The notes beneath the pieces were generated by a model. It made no database searches. It saw nothing but the letters and a program-made list of their open reading frames with translations, and had not been told where the DNA came from. From the IMG/VR virus record IMGVR_UViG_3300013093_000236, positions 1 through 26,218 of that record: a DNA stretch of 26,218 nucleotides; one strand, written 5' to 3'. Both the position numbers and the translations under genes were made by a program. The stretch is from a virus. Positions 16,147 through 23,460 of this stretch are shown piece by piece (the stretch's first letter is position 1; each line of letters opens with the position of its first letter).

Positions 16147-16307
16147 TTTTTGTTGTTTGCTATTATTATCAAAGTCAATATCCATGCGGCAATTAGCAGG
16201 AACCCTGCAACCCGGGTATCGAGTACTCCGGCCTGTGCTGCCATCACCGTTACCACTTGGGATATCAACTGCAACACTATTGCCGCTATGTTTCTTGTTA
16301 CTGTCAT
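16143..16307 (-). CDS. Small two-helix membrane protein, holin-like
   Basis: This is a 54-residue frame with start ATG 16307 and stop 16143. Two hydrophobic segments lie at about 7-26 (AAIVLQLISQVVTVMAAQ) and 34-50 (AGFLLIAAWILTLIIIA), separated by a short polar turn with D and R, and the protein ends NNKK. Size and topology fit a class II holin. Its start overlaps the stop of the anchored coiled-coil gene and its stop overlaps the start of the exported-protein gene, both as ATGA. This double coupling strongly supports it as a real gene although it is short. Confidence 0.65.
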   Translation of the reverse strand: MTVTRNIAAIVLQLISQVVTVMAAQAGVLDTRVAGFLLIAAWILTLIIIANNKK

Positions 16308-16585
16308 TTCCCGGAGTTCTCGAGCTTCTCGTTGTATAGTTTCGCGCTGTCAATCAGGCTCTGTGCTATATGCATCTGCTCGCGGCATTCTACCGTATCA
16401 TGCAATGATGCCAATTCCTCGGCCTGCGTTACTGCATCATTCGCCCGGCTGATATACAAATCCCGTACGAGTGCGTTCTTTTCATTAGCGAGCTGTTGCT
16501 GCTTTCGTTGCTGGTCATGTCTCCAAAACAGGATGACAACTGCAATTGCAACTCCCAGAAGTGCGGCCCGTGTAGTATCCCTCAT
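16304..16585 (-). CDS. Membrane-anchored coiled-coil protein, i-spanin-like
   Basis: The protein has 93 residues. One N-terminal transmembrane segment (about 7-21, AALLGVAIAVVILFW) is followed by a charged helical region (HDQQRKQQQLANEKNALVRD and on) of about 65 residues. This is the layout of Rz-type inner-membrane spanins, which bridge to the outer membrane in lysis. The neighbouring holin-like and exported proteins favour a lysis cassette. No endolysin is present in the window. The start overlaps the previous stop (ATGA). Confidence 0.55.
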   Translation of the reverse strand: MRDTTRAALLGVAIAVVILFWRHDQQRKQQQLANEKNALVRDLYISRANDAVTQAEELASLHDTVECREQMHIAQSLIDSAKLYNEKLENSGK

Positions 16586-16830
16586 GCCAACTCCCCCCTC
16601 ATTAATTCCACATAAAACTCAATATTCCGAAACAGCGTAGATATCCCGCGCCAATCATCCCCCAACCGAATCTGTGACGCAACAATTGCATCACCAATCA
16701 CGCAACCGAATGCATGCCTACCTTCCAATCTCATCATGACAAACAGCCGTTTAGCTGGCTCTATGCCATATTCGTAAATCAGTTGTTCGATACGCAATTG
16801 CTCGCGCTGCCTTGTTTCGTCGTAACTCAT
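16582..16830 (-). CDS. Small protein of unknown function
   Basis: This 82-residue soluble, charged protein is helix-rich at the N-terminus (MSYDETRQREQLRIEQLIYE) and also has YGIEPAKRLFVMMRLEG and DWRGISTLFRNIEFYVELM. No known motif is seen. It is joined by ATGA overlaps both to the large tail gene upstream and to the membrane-anchored gene downstream. It may be a tail or lysis accessory protein. Confidence 0.6.
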   Translation of the reverse strand: MSYDETRQREQLRIEQLIYEYGIEPAKRLFVMMRLEGRHAFGCVIGDAIVASQIRLGDDWRGISTLFRNIEFYVELMRGELA

Positions 16831-18866
16831 TGCACCTGTACATTTTTGCTTGGCAATGCAATAGTCATCTGCACCGCGTATGCGTTAACCATCGTTTCAT
16901 ATTCAGTATAGCTGCCTGTTGCAACTAATACCGTTTGCCATTTTGCAGGCAATGCCGATGTCATAATTTGCACTTTCGGGGAGTACTTTATCGACTGCAG
17001 GCCGCGTATGTCGCTCACCGGTATATTCTCACCAAATAGCTGCCATTTCTCCGCAGCGCCCTTGCCGATGAAATCCTCAATAGTATCAGCATTCTGCCAA
17101 TCGAATATAAATCGCTTAACAGTTTGCCCTGCTGAAACATCTAATCCTACTGCCTGGTTGTATCCGAAAGTATAATAGTTCCAGCTTCCTGTTAAGCCAA
17201 TCCATCGCAGGTAAACCATTCGATCAGGACTATCATTGTAAACCCGTACCATCAATGGTTGCAGTAAGTTGTAAGTTGTCCCCCCGCTTGTGTACTGAAT
17301 TGTTACCCGAAAATATGCCGCATTGCTTGGCAGTCCGAAATTTAGCAAAAGGCGGTTGAGTCCCACATGCTGAACTATCCCACTACCTGCTGCGGCATAA
17401 GTCGCAATAATGAACTTGCTCAAATCCTGATTCAATATATAAGTGCCATCCTCATTCAGTAAGTACTGATTGCTGATCGGCTGATTAGTTAACGGATTTT
17501 GATTAATATCGAGCAGCTGAATATTGTAAAAAGCAGACAGCCCAACCATATATTCGCTGAATATAAAGCCCAAATCAAACGGCATCCCCGGATTGTAAAC
17601 AGGCACCGCGAAATCAGTAAGCCATTTTGCAGGCTGAAATCCATTCTGGAACGATACATATTGCGCTAAATTTCCGCCCCATGTATCGCCTAATTGTTTC
17701 GCGGCATAAACCACATAGAACGGACTCGGCAATGTCACCCAGCTTACAATTCCGCCTGTCCATTGTTCGGCATATTTTACCGTATAACTGGCGGATAGGT
17801 TCATATCTCGGTAGTTCACCGCAGAGTAATTGCTGCCATCGGTCGGGGATAGCAACGTTTGCAGGAAATACGAAAGGTCCGCATTAATACTACCATCCGT
17901 ATTCGGCTGAAATGCGCATTGCAAATTATTCATGTTACCCGAAATCGGATCAACATAAGTAATTATCATTTGTACCGAATATGCTTTTTTAAGTGAATTG
18001 ATATTCACAAAACCCAGCGTATCGTTCGCCGTGTATGGACATGCGAGCACTAACACTCCCACTGATACGCTAACAACCTGATACGTGCCTTTATACAACG
18101 TCGTATTGATATAAACATAATCGCCCGGTGTGCTACCGTTCGCTGCTGTAACACCGCTAAGGTCAGCCTGTACCGCAACGGATATATTTCCAAATACCCC
18201 CAACGTCACCGATGTAACTTCAAAATCCTTTCGCTGAAATTTAAAAAACACCGGATTAAATGCCGCATTCCACCTGCTAATGTTCCCGTTGCCGAGGTTG
18301 ATCGAGGGATCCGTTACAAGTAACTTACCTAAAAAGTCAACGGTATATGGCCCGGAAACATTTCCGCCATTCGTGTCTTTTGCATATCCTGTACCAACAC
18401 CGCCTGCTTGTCCTGTGAACGTTGGGCTGCTCTGCCATGTAACGCCATCGAGGCTATACGATATCGCAGGAAAGCTACTGGTTGCAATTATCTTAACCGT
18501 TCCATCCGATGCACCAATTGCGCTTGCCGGAGTTGTAACGATTGCTACTAATGTCAAATCATCAGCAACAGGAAGCGGAGGTGTACTCGCAGGCGTTACC
18601 GATACTATCGTGAATGTAGTAGTAAAGTAACTACTTGGATTGCTGTCGGAAAGTTTACCCGTGTAAATCGGGTATGACAATCCCGGAATAATAACGCTTC
18701 CATTCGTAATTACCCCGTTAATATTTTGCTGATATGCAACAACGCAGTTATTACCATTTACGGGGAGGTTGGTCGCCGCATCATAAATCGCTATCGACTT
18801 CTGCCCATACGTTTGCGTTCCCGATACCGAGCCGCCTGTGGTTATAAATTCTGCGTAAATTGACAT
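16827..18866 (-). CDS. Large tail protein with SprB-like repeat domain
   Basis: The protein has 679 residues and is nearly all beta. Residues about 107-168 (GASDGTVKIIATSS, YSLDGVTWQSSPTFTG) match the pattern of the SprB repeat found in Bacteroidota surface adhesins. From about 197 a core starts with RWNAAFNPVFFKFQRKDFEV, a segment that recurs in large structural proteins of Bacteroidota phages, and continues to AMLW-type beta-sandwich sequence with no enzymatic motif. The likely place is the distal tail or adsorption apparatus. It lies between the neck/tail-completion genes and the small lysis-like genes. An SprB-like module could bind cell-surface glycans or mimic a host adhesin. Confidence 0.55.
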   Translation of the reverse strand: MSIYAEFITTGGSVSGTQTYGQKSIAIYDAATNLPVNGNNCVVAYQQNINGVITNGSVIIPGLSYPIYTGKLSDSNPSSYFTTTFTIVSVTPASTPPLPVADDLTLVAIVTTPASAIGASDGTVKIIATSSFPAISYSLDGVTWQSSPTFTGQAGGVGTGYAKDTNGGNVSGPYTVDFLGKLLVTDPSINLGNGNISRWNAAFNPVFFKFQRKDFEVTSVTLGVFGNISVAVQADLSGVTAANGSTPGDYVYINTTLYKGTYQVVSVSVGVLVLACPYTANDTLGFVNINSLKKAYSVQMIITYVDPISGNMNNLQCAFQPNTDGSINADLSYFLQTLLSPTDGSNYSAVNYRDMNLSASYTVKYAEQWTGGIVSWVTLPSPFYVVYAAKQLGDTWGGNLAQYVSFQNGFQPAKWLTDFAVPVYNPGMPFDLGFIFSEYMVGLSAFYNIQLLDINQNPLTNQPISNQYLLNEDGTYILNQDLSKFIIATYAAAGSGIVQHVGLNRLLLNFGLPSNAAYFRVTIQYTSGGTTYNLLQPLMVRVYNDSPDRMVYLRWIGLTGSWNYYTFGYNQAVGLDVSAGQTVKRFIFDWQNADTIEDFIGKGAAEKWQLFGENIPVSDIRGLQSIKYSPKVQIMTSALPAKWQTVLVATGSYTEYETMVNAYAVQMTIALPSKNVQVQ

Positions 18867-18867
18867 G

Positions 18868-19074
18868 TTATTTGGCCCAAATCATTTTTAAAATCGTAGT
18901 AATGGCAAATGCAGGCAAAGCAACCAAGCCTAAAAACTCCGAAGTTCGCATTCGTTTATCGATTGATTTATTCAAATCCTCCATCCGCTTCAAATGCCTT
19001 TCATGTTCAGCGATATATTCGCGTGTGTTGTTCAATCGCGCTTGTGCGCTCTCTACTGCTTTCTGATATCCCAT
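18868..19074 (-). CDS. Tail-anchored coiled-coil membrane protein
   Basis: The protein has 68 residues. An amphipathic coiled coil (about 4-43, AVESAQARLNNTREYIAEHE) is followed by a hydrophobic segment at about 47-66 (FLGLVALPAFAITTILKMIW) and a final AK. This topology resembles haemolysin-XhlA-type or holin-associated phage membrane proteins. It could work with the 54-residue holin-like protein further down the operon. Position between neck genes and the large tail gene gives no clearer clue. Confidence 0.55.
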   Translation of the reverse strand: MGYQKAVESAQARLNNTREYIAEHERHLKRMEDLNKSIDKRMRTSEFLGLVALPAFAITTILKMIWAK

Positions 19075-19080
19075 GTTGTC

Positions 19081-19539
19081 TTATATCATTGCAAATTCGT
19101 GTGCCAAAACATCTGTCGCTTGTTGCGCGAATAGTTGCGATAATTTCGCTCCAATTTCACCCAATCTCCTATCCAAATTATCCCCGCCCAAAGGTGTACT
19201 TATCACCCCTGGCGTTCCCACATATCCCTGTTCATGTATTTTCTTTGTAATTGGACATGCAGCTTCCGCAGGAATACCACGCGCCGCACACCAAACTTGT
19301 ATCGCTTGAAACAACGTAGGATCACCCGCAACCGCACCGGGGGATGTTGGCTTTCTGCCTTCCTCGAGTGCAGTTATATATAACGGCCCTGACAAAGTCC
19401 CGACAGTTCCGATTGCTGTAACTTCTAATTCGGATATTGTCTTACCCGATGCAACTCTATTATTTTGAGTCAAAGAACCAATCAAATCGGTTTTCAAATC
19501 CCCCAGGCCTTCTGCCAATATCTGCTCTAAACTTTCCAT
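19081..19539 (-). CDS. HK97 gp10-like neck/tail completion protein
   Basis: The protein has 152 residues. It begins with a helix (EQILAEGLGDLKTDLIGSLT), followed by ASGKTISELEVTAI, then a loop with EEGRKPTSPGAVAGDP and an end KLSQLFAQQATDVLAHEFAM. The combination of a helix, a GxR/P-rich insert and a C-terminal helix recalls the HK97 gp10 family of head-tail joining or tail-completion proteins. It is followed by a possible tail terminator-like gene upstream, which fits a neck cluster. The call is moderate. Confidence 0.5.
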   Translation of the reverse strand: MESLEQILAEGLGDLKTDLIGSLTQNNRVASGKTISELEVTAIGTVGTLSGPLYITALEEGRKPTSPGAVAGDPTLFQAIQVWCAARGIPAEAACPITKKIHEQGYVGTPGVISTPLGGDNLDRRLGEIGAKLSQLFAQQATDVLAHEFAMI

Positions 19540-19568
19540 GTATGCGCGATGTACTATTTAAGCATAAT

Positions 19569-20051
19569 TTATGGTAATGGAATATTAGTATTGTTCATCG
19601 TTTGCAGCGTAATCGATAATGTCACGCCTGTACTATTTGCCGTTGCCCCTTTATTGTAAACCGGCTGCGATTGCGCCAAATCATTCTCATGTACTTTAAA
19701 ATACCTGCTCGCTGTCGGCTGCTCCCGAAAGTTCGCCAGCTTAACTAAAAACTGATCGGCCAAACTATCCATCAAATTTACATAGGCTTCATTATCCCCC
19801 GTAAACTGATCGAATTGAGTCGGCACCATAAATGCCAGCATAATATTGTATTGACTTGATATTGCGTTACTCAGGGTGAATGACTTCTTGCTTGGTTTCT
19901 GTGCGTACAATAGCACGTAGCAATCAGAGGAAGCAATGCTCCCCAATTGCGTATTTATTTCAATTGCTGTACCGTAGAAAAACTTCGGGCTGGAAAATCC
20001 ATCCGGTGCGGTGAGTTGATTTACTACTGCTTCAATTTGATTGCGTATCAT
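19569..20051 (-). CDS. Tail terminator/neck-like protein
   Basis: Read from ATG 20051 the protein has 160 residues (MIRNQIEAVVNQLTAPDGFS). A longer form from a TTG at 20090 would overlap a small upstream gene and is rejected. The ATG overlaps the stop of that small gene as ATGA. The N-terminal helix, central beta strands (SSDCYVLLYAQKPSKKSFTL) and end with strand SITLQTMNN fit tail-terminator-type folds, which cap the tail tube at the neck. No catalytic motif. Family not certain. Confidence 0.55.
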   Translation of the reverse strand: MIRNQIEAVVNQLTAPDGFSSPKFFYGTAIEINTQLGSIASSDCYVLLYAQKPSKKSFTLSNAISSQYNIMLAFMVPTQFDQFTGDNEAYVNLMDSLADQFLVKLANFREQPTASRYFKVHENDLAQSQPVYNKGATANSTGVTLSITLQTMNNTNIPLP

Positions 20052-20140
20052 AATGCCGCGCCACCTCTTGGCGGTTTTATCATCGGCCAAAAGGTCACAA
20101 TGACAAATAAAATAAATCCTATGGTGACTGCGTAGATCAT
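20048..20140 (-). CDS. Tiny membrane peptide
   Basis: A 30-residue frame from ATG 20140 (MIYAVTIGFILFVIVTFWPM, then a basic/Gly tail) encodes one transmembrane helix. Its start overlaps the stop of the upstream gene (ATGA) and its own stop overlaps the start of the tail-terminator-like gene (ATGA). The double overlap is the main evidence that it is real. It could help membrane docking or lysis, but its function is unknown. Confidence 0.5.
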   Translation of the reverse strand: MIYAVTIGFILFVIVTFWPMIKPPRGGAAL

Positions 20141-20337
20141 GCCGCTAACTCGAATTGCAATTCTTTATATTCTTTTTTCTTTTGCCCGTTTGATAATATT
20201 TTACCCGGACTAAAAAATATACATAAACATGGCTTTGCTGTATTTCGCAAAATATAATTATTAGTCCAACCCGGATAATGAACTGCTCTTTGCTTTCGCT
20301 TCAGTTCGCCCTTCTGCCTGCGTTCCTGCTTATTCAT
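20137..20337 (-). CDS. Small basic protein of unknown function
   Basis: This 66-residue protein reads from ATG 20337. A TTG one codon upstream is less likely. The N-terminus is very basic (NKQERRQKGELKRKQRAVHY), and the rest contains a short Cys-containing segment (KPCLCIFFSP) and a Lys-rich end. It overlaps the stop of the previous small gene by one base (TGATG), and its stop overlaps the next gene start (ATGA). It might bind nucleic acid because of its charge, but no domain is recognisable. Confidence 0.5.
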   Translation of the reverse strand: MNKQERRQKGELKRKQRAVHYPGWTNNYILRNTAKPCLCIFFSPGKILSNGQKKKEYKELQFELAA

Positions 20338-20462
20338 CAATTCGCCGATATAAATGTATGCTTGAACGTCATATAATAACCATTGAACCGAGTAAACTGC
20401 GTTACACTAACAATGCCAAATATCTTGCACCTTGTCTTTTTATGTAGTTCGATTGTGGCCAT
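20337..20462 (-). CDS. 41-residue protein of unknown function
   Basis: This short frame (MATIELHKKTRCKIFGIVSV and on) has its ATG inside the stop codon of the upstream gene (TAATG) and a TGA that overlaps the next start (TGATG). The overlaps fill the whole gap between the chaperone-like gene and the basic protein with coding sequence. No motif is seen. It is supported by context only. Confidence 0.4.
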   Translation of the reverse strand: MATIELHKKTRCKIFGIVSVTQFTRFNGYYMTFKHTFISAN

Positions 20463-20632
20463 TAATAACCCGGTATAAATGCCTTCGGTTTGATTATTCC
20501 CATGCCCAATATATTATTCCGCTTTTCGATTACCCATTGTCTGCCAATTTTATAATCATCTAAAGTCAAATAAAAAATAGAACTCGTGCCATCAATATAA
20601 GCAATATAAACAGTCAGCAATTCGGCACTCAT
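20462..20632 (-). CDS. 56-residue protein of unknown function
   Basis: From ATG 20632 this frame reads MSAELLTVYIAYIDGTSSIF and ends KPKAFIPGY. It looks like a small beta-sheet protein (alternating hydrophobics, IFYLTLDDYKIGRQWVIEK). The ATG overlaps the stop of the chaperone-like frameshift product (ATGA), and its stop overlaps the start of the 41-residue gene (TAATG). Tight coupling and protein-like composition support it. Its function is unknown. Confidence 0.55.
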   Translation of the reverse strand: MSAELLTVYIAYIDGTSSIFYLTLDDYKIGRQWVIEKRNNILGMGIIKPKAFIPGY

Positions 20633-21479
20633 CTCGACTTCCCCCCGTTCGCCATTGCCTGCTTCTCCATCAATTCCTGGTATTTCTTTTGATATGCCGC
20701 CTCAACTTTATTCATATACTGTTTTAGAAAGAATTGATCGTAGGGTAGCATCATTACTGAATCCCACCTCAACACATCACCACCGGCTAATGAATTTACC
20801 GCATTATAGAACCCGAACGCTTCAAACGACTCAATGCCCGCGCGTTTCTCCAACTCTGACGGAGCCGATCCCAGAACTTTATTTTCTGTTGCAATAAGTT
20901 CGGATAGTTCAAAAAAAAACTACGTGCCACTGGCAGCGCAACTGAAAGCGGCAATGCATGCACTTGTGTGACAAACGCCTCAGCATCTTGTTCCCTGTAT
21001 GCCTTACCCGTTACCGGATAGTAAAAGTAATGCGCCAGTACTAACGCCATACTTTCAAGCGAGGGATGCCAATTGTCCTTCCAATTTTCGCCATATTCTT
21101 TCTCAGCTTTATTGCACTCTTCCGCTATCACATTGCGTGATGCCAAAAATGCACCGGCTGGCTCCATTGATAAGTTACGGGGAATGCGTATCCTCCTGTT
21201 CCCAAACTCCACATATTCCGGCAGCTTCCCACCATCATATTCGTATTTGATTTGATGGGCAATGCTTTCAACGCGATGGCCTATTTCCTCTAAATCCCGA
21301 ACGTTAATAATATTGTCTGAAACTTCGCGTGTCAGGCTAGGTATAATCGGATTTGCTTCCGCAATCTCTGGATCCATCTTTTGCGCCTCAATCATCTGCC
21401 CAATCGTTATCTCCGATAGGCTGGTAGGAATGCTGATTCGGACTTTCCCCTTAGTAGTTCGTACAGTTTTAGTTAGCAT
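20629..21479 (-). CDS. Tail assembly chaperone-like protein, -1 frameshift candidate
   Basis: The zero frame runs from ATG 21479 to a stop at 20796 (227 residues). At codons 187-190 it reads AGT TTT TTT TTG, a run of nine T (20919-20911). A -1 slip there enters a frame open for 93 more codons, to the stop at 20629, giving a 283-residue fusion. The extension (for example EAFGFYNAVNSLAGGDVLRW, then LPYDQFF) is clearly protein-like, and the -1 frame has no ATG before residue VMM, only a TTG, so it is not an independent gene by normal rules. Phage tail assembly chaperones, lambda gpG/gpGT being the model, use this arrangement. It is not directly before the tape measure, which is unusual. A plain frameshift mutation or homopolymer error is the main alternative. 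Confidence 0.65.
20911..20920 (-). other. Slippery run (nine T) for -1 frameshifting
   Basis: On the minus strand G is followed by nine T and then G. In the zero frame the codons are AGT TTT TTT TTG, which contains the heptamer T TTT TTG of the X XXY YYZ type. Both tRNAs can re-pair after a -1 slip. A homopolymer of this length also permits RNA polymerase slippage. Confidence 0.65.
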
Positions 21480-21559
21480 TGCTTGCGAGCCCCTAAATTA
21501 CTAATTTTTAATCTATTATTTCAAAATTTATTTTTAGATTCCGCGACTGGGGCAGCGGG

Positions 21560-21886
21560 CTACATCATATCATACGTCACCAATTCCTGCACCGAACGAA
21601 ATACAGGAATGCCATTCGCCAGCGCCAATTCAACCTCGGCATCAGCGCCTTTACTCTCGCTATCATCAAACCGTAGCAAATAATCGCAGGCCAAAACCCA
21701 TATATTATCCAGTTTCGTCCAAACTTCATAAGGTTGCGGATGCGCCATGTGCTGAAAATGGCTGTATAGTGGCACAAACGGTGCATAGCCTAAAATAATA
21801 AGCTCATTTGCAATATCCATTTGCCTTTTAACATTGACCGCTACATCTCCCTTAGTGTATGCGCTCGCTATATATACTTTTTTCAT
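21560..21886 (-). CDS. DUF4406/nucleoside deoxyribosyltransferase-like protein
   Basis: The protein has 108 residues. It begins MKKVYIASAYTKGDV, the first strand and glycine-poor loop of a small Rossmann-like fold. It continues with a helix (NVKRQMDIANELIILGYAPF), then VPLYSHF, WVLACDYLLRFDDSESKGAD and AEVELALANGIPVFRS. The ESKGADAEVELA helix with its acidic pair is where the catalytic Glu lies in nucleoside 2-deoxyribosyltransferases. DUF4406 members are common in phages and probably act in nucleotide metabolism or base modification. The gene sits between the large terminase and the chaperone-like gene, which is an odd place for a metabolic enzyme. Confidence 0.75.
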   Translation of the reverse strand: MKKVYIASAYTKGDVAVNVKRQMDIANELIILGYAPFVPLYSHFQHMAHPQPYEVWTKLDNIWVLACDYLLRFDDSESKGADAEVELALANGIPVFRSVQELVTYDMM

Positions 21887-21900
21887 ATCGTGTCGGTGGC

Positions 21901-23112
21901 CTACAACATCCCCCTCATCTCCCTGGGCACGTATGCATCATGCACGTGCGCGAGTTTCATTTTGTGTGCGCCGGTATTCGCTATTTTTAATTTGTTTAGG
22001 GCTACGTAGCGGAGGGGGTCGATTAGGTGATTGAACCGATCTACTGGCTCATTGATTGTTTTACCTGAATTGTCAACGCGCCATTTATATAGCCCGAGTT
22101 CTTTACGCAGAAAAACACTACGCTGGGTTATATTTATGCGGTATCGCTTTAGTATATCAATACCGTTCTTTATCGAATCAGGACCTTTGGATGCGGGCAC
22201 CACGTACCAACCCATGCGCTTCAATTCCTCGATACTTTTTGGCTCTGCGCTATCTGCAATAATTTCGGAAGTTCTCGTAATTCCCAATTCACTGAGCTTT
22301 TTTGAAATATCGTTATTGGTAAGCCCTGTTTCGTAAATCAGTTCATCAACCCACAACTCCCCATCCTGCATATAAACATCAATCAACCCCGTTTCGTCAT
22401 TGGTAAATCCAAAGTCGAGCCCGAGGGCAATATGCTTCGCTCCAGCGGGAACTCTATCAACTACAAACCAATTATTAAACACAAGCCCGGTAATCTTTCC
22501 TGTTGCACCTCGCGCATATACTTTCCAAAGCTCAATGTCGATATCTTTAAGCGCCTCGATTTTATCGCGCATGATTTTTGGCAGAAATGGGTTATGCCGA
22601 TGATCTGAAATAATAAGTTCCACGCCATCGCGGCCCAACAAATTATCATGCACCCAAAATTCACTATTCGGGTTATAGTCTATAAATATTCGCTTTTTAG
22701 TACGCAGCGCAAGTTCTGAATATACTTCAAACTCAAGTCCATTAGCCTCGTTAACAAATAGATAATCTCGCTTGCCTGATTTAGCATCCTGCGCATCATC
22801 ATAACTTTTGAATTCGATAATAGTTCCGTTATTAAATTCGAATATCCTTTCAGATTTATTATAAGATTTAACCTGCCCCCGCAGCTCCTCCGAGTTGCCA
22901 TAAATATTCAATGCATCCCTAAGTGCCCCCGCTTTTAAGTTCGGGATATCCTGGCCAACAACGGTGATAATTTGATTTGAATTTGCGCAGGCAATAAGAA
23001 ACAATACCTGCAGAATAGAATAAGTCTTTCCGCTCGAAGTGCCGCCCTGATTTACAACGACATTGGATTTCGACTCGTAGTTCTTTTTAAATATGATTGA
23101 TGTTTCAAACAT
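21901..23112 (-). CDS. terL: Terminase large subunit
   Basis: The protein has 403 residues. Walker A is at 23-30 (GGTSSGKT), and Walker B ends in the catalytic Glu at 116-122 (DYLFVNE). A coupling region follows (RIFIDYNPNSEFWVHDNLL). The C-terminal RNase H-like nuclease has its acidic residues at D233 (ALGLDFGFTND), D287 (IIADSAEPKS) and D365 (NHLIDPLRY). This is the PBSX/Terminase_3 type. The enzyme packages DNA into the prohead through the portal and cuts the concatemer. Its first codons overlap the end of the small subunit gene by 8 bases. Length and all catalytic residues look intact. Confidence 0.95.
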   Translation of the reverse strand: MFETSIIFKKNYESKSNVVVNQGGTSSGKTYSILQVLFLIACANSNQIITVVGQDIPNLKAGALRDALNIYGNSEELRGQVKSYNKSERIFEFNNGTIIEFKSYDDAQDAKSGKRDYLFVNEANGLEFEVYSELALRTKKRIFIDYNPNSEFWVHDNLLGRDGVELIISDHRHNPFLPKIMRDKIEALKDIDIELWKVYARGATGKITGLVFNNWFVVDRVPAGAKHIALGLDFGFTNDETGLIDVYMQDGELWVDELIYETGLTNNDISKKLSELGITRTSEIIADSAEPKSIEELKRMGWYVVPASKGPDSIKNGIDILKRYRINITQRSVFLRKELGLYKWRVDNSGKTINEPVDRFNHLIDPLRYVALNKLKIANTGAHKMKLAHVHDAYVPREMRGML

Positions 23113-23455
23113 CTATTTCTTTTTCGGTGCTTACCGGATCCGGCCCGGTCGTAACTACATTTATAGTAAGTTCAGTTTTTACCGCATCTCCATCTTTGCC
23201 AGTAAGTTCAAACTTCTCTGAAACCTTTCCATACGCCCTATTAAGCAAAAGCTCCGCAGCCCGAACATCCCCCTTAGCCGCTTTGGCACGTAAGGCCGAT
23301 AATATCGCCTGTGCGGCAGTTTTACCGTCTTTCTCTTCCCCTAATACCTCTGCCATTAACTCGTCCAATTTTGGGAGCTTTTTGGGCCTGCCATTGGGGT
23401 TGCCTGACTGGCCCTTTTTGAAAGGCTTGTTGCCTGGTATTGGGTTCTTTGACAT
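23105..23455 (-). CDS. Terminase small subunit-like protein (DUF5681 type)
   Basis: The protein has 116 residues. The basic, Gly/Asn-rich N-terminus (PFKKGQSGNPNGRPKK) is the DUF5681 signature. It is followed by a helical region (AILSALRAKAAKGDVRAAEL) and LLNRAYGKVSEKFE, and ends in an acidic, Thr-rich tail. Proteins of this kind lie directly before the large terminase gene and are taken as the small subunit that recognises packaging DNA. The 8-base overlap with terL fits that role. The identification is by signature and context. Confidence 0.8.
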   Translation of the reverse strand: MSKNPIPGNKPFKKGQSGNPNGRPKKLPKLDELMAEVLGEEKDGKTAAQAILSALRAKAAKGDVRAAELLLNRAYGKVSEKFELTGKDGDAVKTELTINVVTTGPDPVSTEKEIDV

Positions 23456-23460
23456 GGCTG

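Noticed and set aside
16147-16353. Extended N-terminus for the exported protein (start at 16353)
   Set aside because: It would hide the signal peptide 70 residues inside and overlap two other genes. ATG 16146 overlaps the previous stop as ATGA.
20629-20853. Independent 74-codon gene starting at TTG 20853
   Set aside because: No ATG start. The frame is open further upstream to the nine-T run, so a -1 frameshift product fits better.
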